A stretch of 64,000 nucleotides of DNA. Origin: Hyphomicrobiales bacterium (GTDB lineage Bacteria > Pseudomonadota > Alphaproteobacteria > Rhizobiales > Rhizobiaceae). The translations under genes and the position numbers were made by a program. Numbering within the stretch: position 1 is the stretch's first letter; every line of letters begins with the position of its first letter. The notes under the pieces are model-generated. The model made no database searches. It was given only the letters and a program-made list of their open reading frames with translations, and was not told the DNA's origin. Location: contig UBQW01000009.1 in assembly GCA_900467745.1 (NCBI GenBank), positions 38,519 through 102,518 on the forward strand, written 5' to 3'. Shown in pieces: positions 51,760 through 59,753 of this stretch.

Positions 51760-52398
51760 ATGACCTACAGCGAAAACCTCTGGCTCTATTTCACCCTTCT
51801 CTTCGGCATCATCATCGTCCCAGGCATGGACATGCTCTTCGTGCTCGCCAATTCGCTGACGTCTGGCCGCCGCGCCGGCATGGCGGCAACGGCGGGCATA
51901 ATGGCGGGCGGGGCAGTGCATTCGCTTTATGGCGCGATCGGCGTCGGCCTTCTGGCGACGCTTCTGCCGGCGCTCTTCAATCCGCTGCTCTTCATCGGCG
52001 CCGCCTACATGGCCTGGATCGGCTACACGCTGATCGCAAGCTCGATCACGGTCTCATCAGTCGAAGGCGGCACCAGCGGCTCTGGCTGGCGCGCCTTTCG
52101 CCAGGGTGCCATCACCTGCCTCATCAATCCCAAGGCTTACCTTTTCATGCTGGCGGTCTATCCGCAGTTCCTGAAGCCCGTCTACGGGCCGATCTGGCTG
52201 CAGGGCATCGTCATGGGGCTGATGACCATGGCAACCCAGGCGGCGATCTACGGCACCATCGCCGTCACCGCCTCGCGCAGCCGCACGCTGCTGATCTCCA
52301 ACCCCAGCGCCACCATTCTCGTCGGCCGCATCGCCGGCGGCCTTTTGGTGGCGATCGCGATCCTCACCGCCTGGCACGGCTGGCGGGCGCCGGCGTGA
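51760..52398 (+). CDS. LysE-family translocator
   Basis: A 212-residue membrane protein with six predicted helices and the LysE/RhtB motifs 'GIIIVPGMDMLFVLANSLTSGRRAGMAATAGIMAGGAVH' and 'FRQGAITCLINPKAYLFML'. The family exports amino acids or related small molecules. Substrate unknown. Probably controlled by the divergent WYL regulator. Confidence 0.9.
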   Translation: MTYSENLWLYFTLLFGIIIVPGMDMLFVLANSLTSGRRAGMAATAGIMAGGAVHSLYGAIGVGLLATLLPALFNPLLFIGAAYMAWIGYTLIASSITVSSVEGGTSGSGWRAFRQGAITCLINPKAYLFMLAVYPQFLKPVYGPIWLQGIVMGLMTMATQAAIYGTIAVTASRSRTLLISNPSATILVGRIAGGLLVAIAILTAWHGWRAPA

Positions 52399-52539
52399 AA
52401 AGCAAGAAAGCCGCAAATTCCTGAATTTATTGCACTCTCACCCACTTGTTACTTTTTAGCTGAGATTAATTTGCCATCATGCCCGCGTAAAACGAAGCGC
52501 CGGGCTTCGAAAATCTCGGTATCGAAGAGGAGTGGAGAT

Positions 52540-52992
52540 ATGAGAGTAAAAGCAATCGTCGCGGCCGTTCTGGTCGCCGGCATGGGGGTCACGTCGGTGT
52601 TGGCGGCCGGAGAGGGCACGCATGACGCACGCGTTGCCATGATGAAGAAGATCGGCGGCGCCACGGGTGCGCTCTCGGGCATCGCCAAGGGCGACAAGCC
52701 CTACGACGCCGAAGCCGTGAAGGCGGCGCTGACCACGATCTCGGAAACCGCCAAGGCCTTCCCGGATCAGTTCGCACCAGGCACGGAAAACGCATCCGCC
52801 GATTCCGAGGCGAGCCCGAAGATCTGGGAAAACATGGATGACTTCAAGGCCCGCTCGGTAAAGCTCGGCACGGATGCCGACACGCTGCTCGCCCAGCTTC
52901 CGGCAGACGCCGCAGGCGTCGGCGCCGGCCTGAAGACGCTCGGCGCCAATTGCGGCGGCTGTCATCAGAACTATCGCGTGAAGAAGGAATAG
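52540..52992 (+). CDS. Cytochrome c, class II (c556-like)
   Basis: A 150-residue c-type cytochrome with signal peptide ending SVLA (22 residues), a four-helix-bundle pattern, and a C-terminal heme site CGGCH (138-142), the hallmark of cytochrome c'/c556. The N-terminal Met that would be a sixth ligand of c556 (near 'RVAMMKKIGG') is present. It is likely a periplasmic electron carrier. The diheme cytochrome gene follows 129 bases later. Confidence 0.88.
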   Translation: MRVKAIVAAVLVAGMGVTSVLAAGEGTHDARVAMMKKIGGATGALSGIAKGDKPYDAEAVKAALTTISETAKAFPDQFAPGTENASADSEASPKIWENMDDFKARSVKLGTDADTLLAQLPADAAGVGAGLKTLGANCGGCHQNYRVKKE

Positions 52993-53121
52993 GTCTCCCT
53001 TTTCTGTTCGCCTGGGGGGATCCTCCCTTGGGCGATCCGTCTTCTGCGATCCGTCCGGCCTTGCCCGCCGGGCGGATCGCTTTATGTCCAGTAAGCGTCA
53101 AGGACGATGGGAGAGCAGTGC

Positions 53122-54036
53122 ATGTTTCGCAGGTTTATCAGGTTCGTTCTCTGTCTCGTCGGCGTCGCCGTCCTGGGTGGCGCCGTCTTCTACCTGGTAA
53201 CCGCGCCCAACCCGCTGCCTGAGAGCCATTGGGCCAATCTCGGTGCGCCCGATGTCAAGAACGGCGAAATGGTCTTCTGGGCCGGCGGCTGCGTCAGCTG
53301 TCATGCCGCGCCCGGGGCTGAAGGCGATGCCAAGCTGACGCTGTCTGGCGGGCTGGCGCTGAAGAGCCCCTTCGGCACCTTCCACGTCCCCAATATCTCC
53401 AGTGACGAACAGGCCGGCATCGGCAACTGGACGCTCGCGCAATTCGGCAACGCCATGAAGCGCGGCGTGGCGCCCAATGGCGCGCATCTCTATCCGTCCT
53501 TCCCCTATGCCTCCTATACGCGGATGAGCGACAAGGACGTCAACGACCTCTACGCCTACATGAAGACCCTGCCGAAGAGCAGTAACGTCGCGCCGCCGCA
53601 TGAGCTGCCGTTCCCGTTCAACATCCGGCTGGCGCTCGGCGGCTGGAAGTTCCTCTATTTCAACGACAGCCCGCGCGTCGTGCTCGCCAATGCCGACGAC
53701 AAGGTCAAACGCGGCCAGTATCTGGTCGAGGGCCTCGGCCATTGCGGCGAATGTCACACCCCGCGCGATGCGCTGGGTGGCTTGAAGCCGGACCTGTGGC
53801 TCGCCGGCGCGCCCAATCCCGAGGGTGAGGGCACCATCCCCAACATCACGCCGGGCTCGAAAGCCATCGGCGAATGGAGCGAGGCCGACATCGCCAATTA
53901 CCTCGAAACCGGCTTCACGCCCGATTTCGATTCGGCCGGCGGATCGATGACCGAGGTGCAGCAGAACGTCGCTCACCTACCCAAGGCTGATCTTGAGGCG
54001 ATTGCCGCCTACCTGAAGGCGGTGCCTGGTCATTGA
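53122..54036 (+). CDS. Diheme cytochrome c (dehydrogenase subunit-like)
   Basis: A 304-residue protein with an N-terminal membrane anchor (about 8-27) and two heme sites, CVSCH (57-61) and CGECH (208-212), as in the cytochrome subunits of membrane dehydrogenases (gluconate/alcohol type, here two instead of three hemes). No dehydrogenase subunit lies beside it. Start ATG 53122, with GGGAGAG at 6 bases. Confidence 0.88.
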   Translation: MFRRFIRFVLCLVGVAVLGGAVFYLVTAPNPLPESHWANLGAPDVKNGEMVFWAGGCVSCHAAPGAEGDAKLTLSGGLALKSPFGTFHVPNISSDEQAGIGNWTLAQFGNAMKRGVAPNGAHLYPSFPYASYTRMSDKDVNDLYAYMKTLPKSSNVAPPHELPFPFNIRLALGGWKFLYFNDSPRVVLANADDKVKRGQYLVEGLGHCGECHTPRDALGGLKPDLWLAGAPNPEGEGTIPNITPGSKAIGEWSEADIANYLETGFTPDFDSAGGSMTEVQQNVAHLPKADLEAIAAYLKAVPGH

Positions 54037-54160
54037 GGGTAGAAATACCCCAAAATTGCCGCATTGCAGCATTTATTAGCACATTCGACTGAATGCCCCG
54101 CAGTGGCACATGCCGCTGCCGAATGACGATCCTCAAACGTCTTGCGAAAGGCCAGCTGAA

Positions 54161-55153
54161 ATGCACAGCTCATCAGTATCTGCCGCCAGTGGTGCGGCCT
54201 CGAACGCCTCCGCCAATGATCTCGAAGCGGTCGCGCGCAAGGGCGGCAAGCTCAAGCGCATGGCGGTCCGCATCCCCACCTATATGGCCGATATCCGCGA
54301 GAACCCGGCCTGGCTGCCGATGTTCCTGCTCGCCCGCACCATTCCCGGCCGCCGCGCCCATTGGCTGACGGCCAAGAAGAGCAACGGCGCGATCGACAAC
54401 CTGCCGACGATCTTCCAGGGCGTAAACGCCGAAACCGCCGTCGATGCCCTGAACCGCGACGGCATCTTCCCCGATTTGCAGCTGCCGGCTGATATCACGC
54501 AGGAGATATCCGCCTTCGGCCACGCCACCCCGTGCTTCGGCAATTTCGACCGCAGAATAGAATTCAGCGCATCGGACCACCGCGCCACCGAAGACCGGCT
54601 CGGCCGCCCGATCCTCTCCGGCCATCATTTCGAGCGGGCGCTCGATTGCCCCGCGGTTCTGACCGTGCAGCGCGATCCGCTATTGTCGGAGATCGCCCGC
54701 CGCTATCTCGGCGCCCAGGCGCAACTGATCACCACCCGCACATGGTGGAGCTTCCCGACCAAGGCCAGCGAAGCCGACCGCAGCCTTGCATCGCTAGACA
54801 AGTATCACTTCGATCTCGACGACTGGCGGATGCTGAAGTTCTTCTTCTATCTGGTCGATGTGGATCAAGGCACCGGCCCGCACGTCTTCGTCCGTGGCAG
54901 CCACAACAAGCGCCGCATGAAGCACCAGCTGACCCTGCTGGTCGGCCACCCCGCTGACGAGATCATCGATTACTACGGCAAGGACAGCCCGATCACGTTG
55001 ACCGGCAAGGCCGGCTCCGGCTTCGTCGAAGACCCCTTCGGCTTCCACATGGGAACCGTCGCCACCGAAAAGCCGCGCCTGATGATGGAGATCGGCTTCG
55101 GCGTCTCCAAACCCTCCCGCCGCCGCTTCCATGGCGAACCGGTGCTGCGCTAG
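54161..55153 (+). CDS. Phytanoyl-CoA dioxygenase-like protein
   Basis: A 330-residue protein with a Fe(II)/2-oxoglutarate dioxygenase-like core: 'YHFDLDDW' with His216 and Asp218, and His296 in 'PFGFHMGTVATEKPRLMMEIGFG'. The order HxD...H with a following Arg fits the PhyH family. The N-terminal 40 residues are Ser/Ala-rich and start at ATG 54161; an upstream start at 54110 is possible. Substrate unknown; it is not linked with a biosynthetic cluster here. Confidence 0.72.
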   Translation: MHSSSVSAASGAASNASANDLEAVARKGGKLKRMAVRIPTYMADIRENPAWLPMFLLARTIPGRRAHWLTAKKSNGAIDNLPTIFQGVNAETAVDALNRDGIFPDLQLPADITQEISAFGHATPCFGNFDRRIEFSASDHRATEDRLGRPILSGHHFERALDCPAVLTVQRDPLLSEIARRYLGAQAQLITTRTWWSFPTKASEADRSLASLDKYHFDLDDWRMLKFFFYLVDVDQGTGPHVFVRGSHNKRRMKHQLTLLVGHPADEIIDYYGKDSPITLTGKAGSGFVEDPFGFHMGTVATEKPRLMMEIGFGVSKPSRRRFHGEPVLR

Positions 55154-55205
55154 CGAGCGCAGCCGCCGATGCGATCAGGGGCCACCATAAAGGGGCGGGT
55201 GGCGC

Positions 55206-55700
55206 CTAAGCCAGCGCCTGCAGATAGCGCATGCCGGTCACCGGGCGCGGGATGAAGTCCATGTGTTCGTAGAAGCGGTGCGCCTTGATGTTGCCTGTCG
55301 CGGCGCTGACCGAGAGGTAGCCGCAGCCGGCGTTGCGGGCGGTGTCGCGGGCGCGGTTGACGAGGTGCTGGCCGACGCCGTGGCCGCGATGGCCGTCGCG
55401 CACGAAGAGATGGTGCAGATCCATGCCGCGCGCGCCTTCCTGTGCGCGGTAGAGCGGCACGAGAATGGCGTAGCCGATCAGGCCTTCGTCGGTTTCCGCA
55501 ACGAGCGCGGTGATCCAGGGGAGGGGGCCGAACAGGTCGCGCTCCAGCTGCTCCGGCGTCGAGCCGGCGGCGTCGCCATGGTGCTTGGCGAGAAGCGCGA
55601 TCATGTCGTTGAGTTCGGGAAGGTCGCGTGGCTTGGCGGCGCGGATATTGATCACCGGCGGGCGGATCAATGAGATTTCGCTGTCTTCGATGTCGGTCAT
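55206..55700 (-). CDS. GNAT-family N-acetyltransferase
   Basis: A 164-residue GNAT protein with acetyl-CoA loop region 'LFVRDGHRGHGVGQHLVNRARDTARNAGC' (R/Q-x-x-G-x-G/A) and a C-terminal 'NIKAHRFYEHMDF' motif. Substrate unknown. Start ATG 55700; an upstream start at 55790 is less likely. Confidence 0.88.
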   Translation of the reverse strand: MTDIEDSEISLIRPPVINIRAAKPRDLPELNDMIALLAKHHGDAAGSTPEQLERDLFGPLPWITALVAETDEGLIGYAILVPLYRAQEGARGMDLHHLFVRDGHRGHGVGQHLVNRARDTARNAGCGYLSVSAATGNIKAHRFYEHMDFIPRPVTGMRYLQALA

Positions 55701-55932
55701 GTCTTTACGTCCCAGTCTGGCGTTTCGTGGTGTTCTGCCGTCAGGACGCTTGAGATACAACAAAGCCGCCTGACGGCGGCTTGTTGACAATAAGATCTGT
55801 CCAGCCGCCCTTTACAGGTACAGCCAAAAATACGAGCGGTTGATGTGCGCGTTCTTGATCATGGAGTGATACATCTTCCCAATTCTTCATCTTGTCAAGC
55901 CGTGCGCGGGCTTTCCTTTGGTCTTCATTTGA

Positions 55933-55951
55933 GATAGGGTACCCCCCTATC
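55933..55951 (+). promoter_or_regulatory. Putative DmeR operator
   Basis: GATAGGG-N5-CCCTATC is a perfect inverted repeat with a C-rich tract in the middle, 17 bases before the dmeR start. A G/C run flanked by A/T-rich dyads is characteristic of RcnR/CsoR-type operators. Confidence 0.72.
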
Positions 55952-55967
55952 CTATATCGAGAAGATC

Positions 55968-56240
55968 ATGTCCCACACCCAGCACAACAAGAAAAAGCTG
56001 ATCGCCCGCATCAACAGGCTGAAGGGTCAGATGGATGCGGTGGAGCGCGCGCTCGAGGCGGAAAAGCCCTGCGGAGAGATCCTGCAGCTGCTCTCTTCCA
56101 TCCGCGGCGCGCTGAACGGGCTGACCGGCGAGGTGCTGGATGATCACCTGCACGAGCATGTGCTGCACGCTTCGGACGAGAAGGCGCGCAGCGAGGCCGT
56201 CGAGGAAATTTCTGAGGTTCTGAGAACCTACATCCGCTGA
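55968..56240 (+). CDS. dmeR: Ni/Co-sensing repressor of the RcnR/CsoR family
   Basis: A 90-residue helical protein of the RcnR/FrmR type. The residues at the positions that bind nickel and cobalt in E. coli RcnR are all present with the same numbers: His3, Cys35, His60 and His64. The downstream cation exporter has a His-rich loop, matching the DmeR-DmeF pair described in R. leguminosarum for nickel and cobalt resistance. The operator just upstream suggests autorepression of the dmeRF operon. Confidence 0.88.
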   Translation: MSHTQHNKKKLIARINRLKGQMDAVERALEAEKPCGEILQLLSSIRGALNGLTGEVLDDHLHEHVLHASDEKARSEAVEEISEVLRTYIR

Positions 56241-56291
56241 TGCGCCTGAGGGCGCCAGACCACTGACGAGACCACCGACAAGGAGCGTGCG

Positions 56292-57311
56292 ATGACCGCA
56301 CAGACAAGCAACCTGCAGCACGAGCACGTCTTCCTCGGCGAGGACCATGACCGCAACACCCGCCGCATCTGGCTCGTCATCGCGTTGACCGCCTCGATGA
56401 TGGTGGCCGAGATCGCCGCCGGCACATGGTACGGCTCGATGGCGCTGGTCGCCGATGGCTGGCACATGTCGACCCATGCGAGCGCCATGCTGATCTCGGC
56501 GGTGGCCTATCTCTACGCCCGCCGCCAGGCCCACAATCCGCGCTTCACCTTCGGCACCGGCAAGCTCGGCGATCTCGCCGGTTTCGCCAGTGCCATCATC
56601 CTCGCGCTGATCGCGCTGCTGATGGCCTATGAAAGCGTGCTGCGCATCGCCAACCCGGTTCCGATCAGCTTCTCCCAGGCCATCGGCGTCGCGGTCCTCG
56701 GCCTCGCCGTCAATGTCTTGAGCGCCTGGCTGCTGAAGGACGACCACCATCACCACGGCCACGCGCATGGCCACAGCCATGGCGATCACGGCTCGCATGC
56801 CCACCAGGGAGATCATGCGCACCATGGCTCCCACGCCCATCACGGCGATCACGCCAGCCACGCCCCGCGCGCCACCGACAACAACATGCGCGCCGCCTAT
56901 GTCCACGTCATCGCCGACGCGCTGACTTCGGTGCTCGCCATCGCCGCACTTCTGCTCGGCAGCCTCTACGGCTGGCTCTGGCTCGATCCGCTGATGGGCA
57001 TAGTCGGCGGCGTCATCATCGCGCAATGGGCCTGGGGCCTGATGAAGGCATCCGGCGCCGTTCTGCTCGACACCCTTCCTGCGGCGGGCGATTTGCCCAA
57101 GGCGATCCGCAAGGTGGTCGAGACCGATGGCGACGAGATCACAGATCTGCACGTCTGGCAGGTCGGCCCCGGCCACCATGCGGCGATCGTCGCGGTCGCC
57201 ACATCGGCCCCCCGCGCGCCGTCCTTCTACAAGGAGAAGCTCGCGATGCTCGGCCAATTGTCGCATGTGACGGTCGAGGTCACGCCGATGGCGGCCAAAA
57301 AGGCCGCCTGA
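56292..57311 (+). CDS. dmeF: CDF nickel/cobalt exporter DmeF
   Basis: A 339-residue cation diffusion facilitator with six predicted helices. The metal site residues are in 'LVADGWHMSTH' (Asp55/His58) and 'HVIADALTS' (His205/Asp209). Between helices 4 and 5 is a very His-rich cytoplasmic loop (about 151-190, more than 20 His), typical of DmeF. It follows dmeR after 51 bases, in one operon. It exports Ni/Co from the cytoplasm with proton exchange. Confidence 0.92.
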   Translation: MTAQTSNLQHEHVFLGEDHDRNTRRIWLVIALTASMMVAEIAAGTWYGSMALVADGWHMSTHASAMLISAVAYLYARRQAHNPRFTFGTGKLGDLAGFASAIILALIALLMAYESVLRIANPVPISFSQAIGVAVLGLAVNVLSAWLLKDDHHHHGHAHGHSHGDHGSHAHQGDHAHHGSHAHHGDHASHAPRATDNNMRAAYVHVIADALTSVLAIAALLLGSLYGWLWLDPLMGIVGGVIIAQWAWGLMKASGAVLLDTLPAAGDLPKAIRKVVETDGDEITDLHVWQVGPGHHAAIVAVATSAPRAPSFYKEKLAMLGQLSHVTVEVTPMAAKKAA

Positions 57312-57467
57312 GATAGTTCATGCCAGCGAAGGGCTTGATGCCGGGAATGCGAATCTGAAAGATCAACGCATTCCGATGGCGAAGGCGCGGGCGACGCAAG
57401 CGGGCCACAATCCCGCTTTAACCCCGTATTCATTGATGCCTTCATCGATTCTGGCAGAGGTCTTTTC

Positions 57468-58355
57468 ATGCATCCCTTTTCGATCCGCCGCCGCACGCTG
57501 CTCGGCTCCGCATTGCTCGCCCCGGCGCTGTTCCTGCCGGGGATCGTTCGCGCCGAAGATAGCGACGACGAGATCGACCGCCGCATCGGCGCGCTGGAAA
57601 AGCAGATCGGCGGGCGCATCGGCGTGTCTGTCATCGATACCGAGACCAACATCTCCTTCGGCTATCGCGAGACCGAGACCTTCCCGATGTTCTCCACCTT
57701 CAAGGTGCTCGCCGCCGCCATGGTGCTGTCGCGCGTCGACAAGGGCGAGGAAAATCTCGAACGCCGCGTGGTCTACGAGAAGGAACAGCTCATCGCCTAC
57801 TCGCCCGAGACCGAGAAACATGTCGGTGGCGAGGGCATGAGCGTCGGCGATCTCTGCAAGGCGGCGATCACGCTGAGCGACAACACGGCGGCCAATCTCA
57901 TCCTCGAAAGCCTTGGCGGCCCGAAGGAACTGACCAACTGGCTGCGCACGCTCGGCGACGGCTCCACCCGTCTCGACCGCATCGAGCCCGACCTCAACGA
58001 TATCGCCAAGGACGACCCGCGCGACACCACCACGCCCGATGCCATGCTCGACACGCTCGGCAACATCGCGCTCGGCTCGGTGCTGTCGGAGCCCTCGCAG
58101 AAGACGCTGATCGAGTGGCTGGTCGCCAACACCACCGGCAACGAACGCCTGCGCACCGGCCTGCCGGAAGCCTGGAAGATCGGCGACAAGACCGGTACCG
58201 GCAAGAACGGCTCCGCCGCCGACATCGCCATCTGCTGGCCCCCCGGCCACGGCCCCATCCTGATCGCCGTCTACGTCACCAACGCCACGGTTACGACCGC
58301 CGAGATCAATCCTGTTTTCGGCGAGGTCGGGCGGATCGTGGCGGAGATGGTGTGA
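57468..58355 (+). CDS. Class A beta-lactamase
   Basis: A 295-residue enzyme with a complete active site: Ser76-x-x-Lys79 (STFK), SDN at 137-139, Glu173 with Asn177 (EPDLN, omega loop) and KTG at 241-243. The N terminus (SIRRRTLLGS...) is a Tat-type signal, so export is probably folded via the Tat system. It hydrolyses beta-lactams; the spectrum cannot be told from sequence. No ampR-like regulator is adjacent. Confidence 0.94.
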   Translation: MHPFSIRRRTLLGSALLAPALFLPGIVRAEDSDDEIDRRIGALEKQIGGRIGVSVIDTETNISFGYRETETFPMFSTFKVLAAAMVLSRVDKGEENLERRVVYEKEQLIAYSPETEKHVGGEGMSVGDLCKAAITLSDNTAANLILESLGGPKELTNWLRTLGDGSTRLDRIEPDLNDIAKDDPRDTTTPDAMLDTLGNIALGSVLSEPSQKTLIEWLVANTTGNERLRTGLPEAWKIGDKTGTGKNGSAADIAICWPPGHGPILIAVYVTNATVTTAEINPVFGEVGRIVAEMV

Positions 58356-58722
58356 GGGCGGCGGGCGGAAATCGAGATTAAGATCAATAAGATGCGGTAG
58401 AAAAGTGAATCTTGCTCGCATCTGCTTGAATCAATCTCTTAATCCCAAGCGCCACCGCTGACCATTAGCCGAAGCGCCCCCATCCTCTCCCTCATTCTCG
58501 CCCTTGTGGCGGGAATCCAGCCGACGCGCGTCCGCGCGGCGAGAAGACTCTTCTTCGGTAAAATGCTAGGAGCAGCTCATTCACGGCGCAGACGCGCCGT
58601 GGCTGGATTCCTGTCACAAGGACAGGAATGAGGGTGAGGTTTGTAGCGCCGGGAGAGTCCTATCGCAGCGGCAGCGAGCATGGGCCGCGATCTCGCGTCC
58701 CGGCAACATCAACTCGCCCCCC
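58356..58722. other. Intergenic region with an inverted-repeat element
   Basis: These 367 bases hold the 156-base repeat element at 58484-58639 and otherwise no recognisable gene or RNA. Confidence 0.55.
58484..58639. repeat. Inverted-repeat intergenic element, 39-base arms
   Basis: The imperfect ends (58484-58522 and 58601-58639, about 6 mismatches in 39) flank a core with its own palindromes ('CGGCGCAGACGCGCCG'). It differs from the RIME1 copies but has a similar mosaic design, and lies between two convergent genes. Confidence 0.75.
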
Positions 58723-59181
58723 TCACACCGCGCCAATATCCGCCGCAGCACTCTCGCCCTTGTCGTCATTGCCCGTCAGCTGCCGCTTCACCTCGTCGGC
58801 GATCTGCTTTTCGATCGCCGCGCGGTCGTCCATCGACATACCCTTCAGGCTGTCTTCGGTCATCCCGAGGCTGTCGAGCACCTGCTTGCGGATGCGTTCG
58901 GCGAGCGTCATGTTGGCGAGGTCGCTGAATTCGCTGACGACGGCGTCGTGGCGGGCTTTGGCTTCGTCTTCCACACCTGACATCGTCTGGCTTTCGTCGG
59001 TCGCCTGCAGCGCCCACATGGTGCCGGAGATGGATGTCGGCGTCGTGCTGGGCGCAAGCGATGCGCCGCTCTGGCGAACGCTGTCTTCGATCGTCATCGG
59101 CTGCTGCTTGTTGCGCTGGCCGGATTGCTGGAAAAGATTGCCCAAGCCATAGGTGCTCGAGATGCCGTCGCCGATCTTCAT
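58723..59181 (-). CDS. Hypothetical helical protein
   Basis: A 152-residue protein without signal peptide or membrane helix. The N-terminal third is Ser/Gln/Thr-rich, the rest is helical ('DLANMTLAERIRKQVLDSLGMTEDSLKGMSMDDRAAIEKQIADEVKRQL'). No family recognised. The start at 59181 has AGGGGGAA 6 bases before it. Confidence 0.68.
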   Translation of the reverse strand: MKIGDGISSTYGLGNLFQQSGQRNKQQPMTIEDSVRQSGASLAPSTTPTSISGTMWALQATDESQTMSGVEDEAKARHDAVVSEFSDLANMTLAERIRKQVLDSLGMTEDSLKGMSMDDRAAIEKQIADEVKRQLTGNDDKGESAAADIGAV

Positions 59182-59353
59182 GAAAATTCCCCCTGAGACA
59201 ATGCACGGAAGAATTGCGCCGAAAGCCTGCGCCAGCCTTTCGTTGTCATAATCGTGGCCGCGCGGCCCAAAGGCAAATTGGTAACCCGAAAGCCCAGCCA
59301 TCAGTCTGCGGCTTTACATCTTGAGCAGTGAATGCTGCTGGGCGAGGTGGACG

Positions 59354-59539
59354 TCAGTTAACTGTGACGTCATTGGCGACACTGTCGAATTTCCCTGCAG
59401 GTGCTTCACTCGCGCGCTTCAAGAAAATCCGCACGTTCTTGATCCTCAGATCAGCCTGCACGTCCTCGGAATCTTCCTCCCCAAGTATCGCGAGGGCGGC
59501 CTCAAGGCGTTGGTAAACTTCAGCTTTCGTCAGCTTCAT
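59354..59539 (-). CDS. Small hypothetical protein (61 residues)
   Basis: A short charged protein: 'MKLTKAEVYQRLEAALAILGEEDSEDVQADLRIKN...'. Predicted helical with acidic middle. AAGGA 7 bases upstream supports the start at 59539; a start at 59587 would add 16 residues. No family recognised. It lies in the gap between the helical protein and gcd. Confidence 0.55.
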   Translation of the reverse strand: MKLTKAEVYQRLEAALAILGEEDSEDVQADLRIKNVRIFLKRASEAPAGKFDSVANDVTVN

Positions 59540-59704
59540 CTCTCTGTTCCTTGTTACGGAAAGTAGACTATCGTTGTCGCATGGCAAATGTCACAGCCAG
59601 CATGAAGAGCGTTTCGACCTTTCCCCATTATCCTCACAATACAGTGGCTGGCGCAGAACGCCGGACTGGCGACAGCTCCTGCTTTGACGCGCGATCCCCA
59701 CAAA

Positions 59705-59734
59705 CGCAAAATGGCCGCCCGGAGGCGGCCATTT
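59705..59734 (-). terminator. Intrinsic terminator of gcd
   Basis: An 11-bp perfect stem (59709-59719 with 59724-59734) with 4-base loop is followed by TTTTGCG on the minus strand. It is 20 bases past the gcd stop. Confidence 0.85.
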
Positions 59735-59753
59735 CGTTGGTCGTTGAAGCTGC

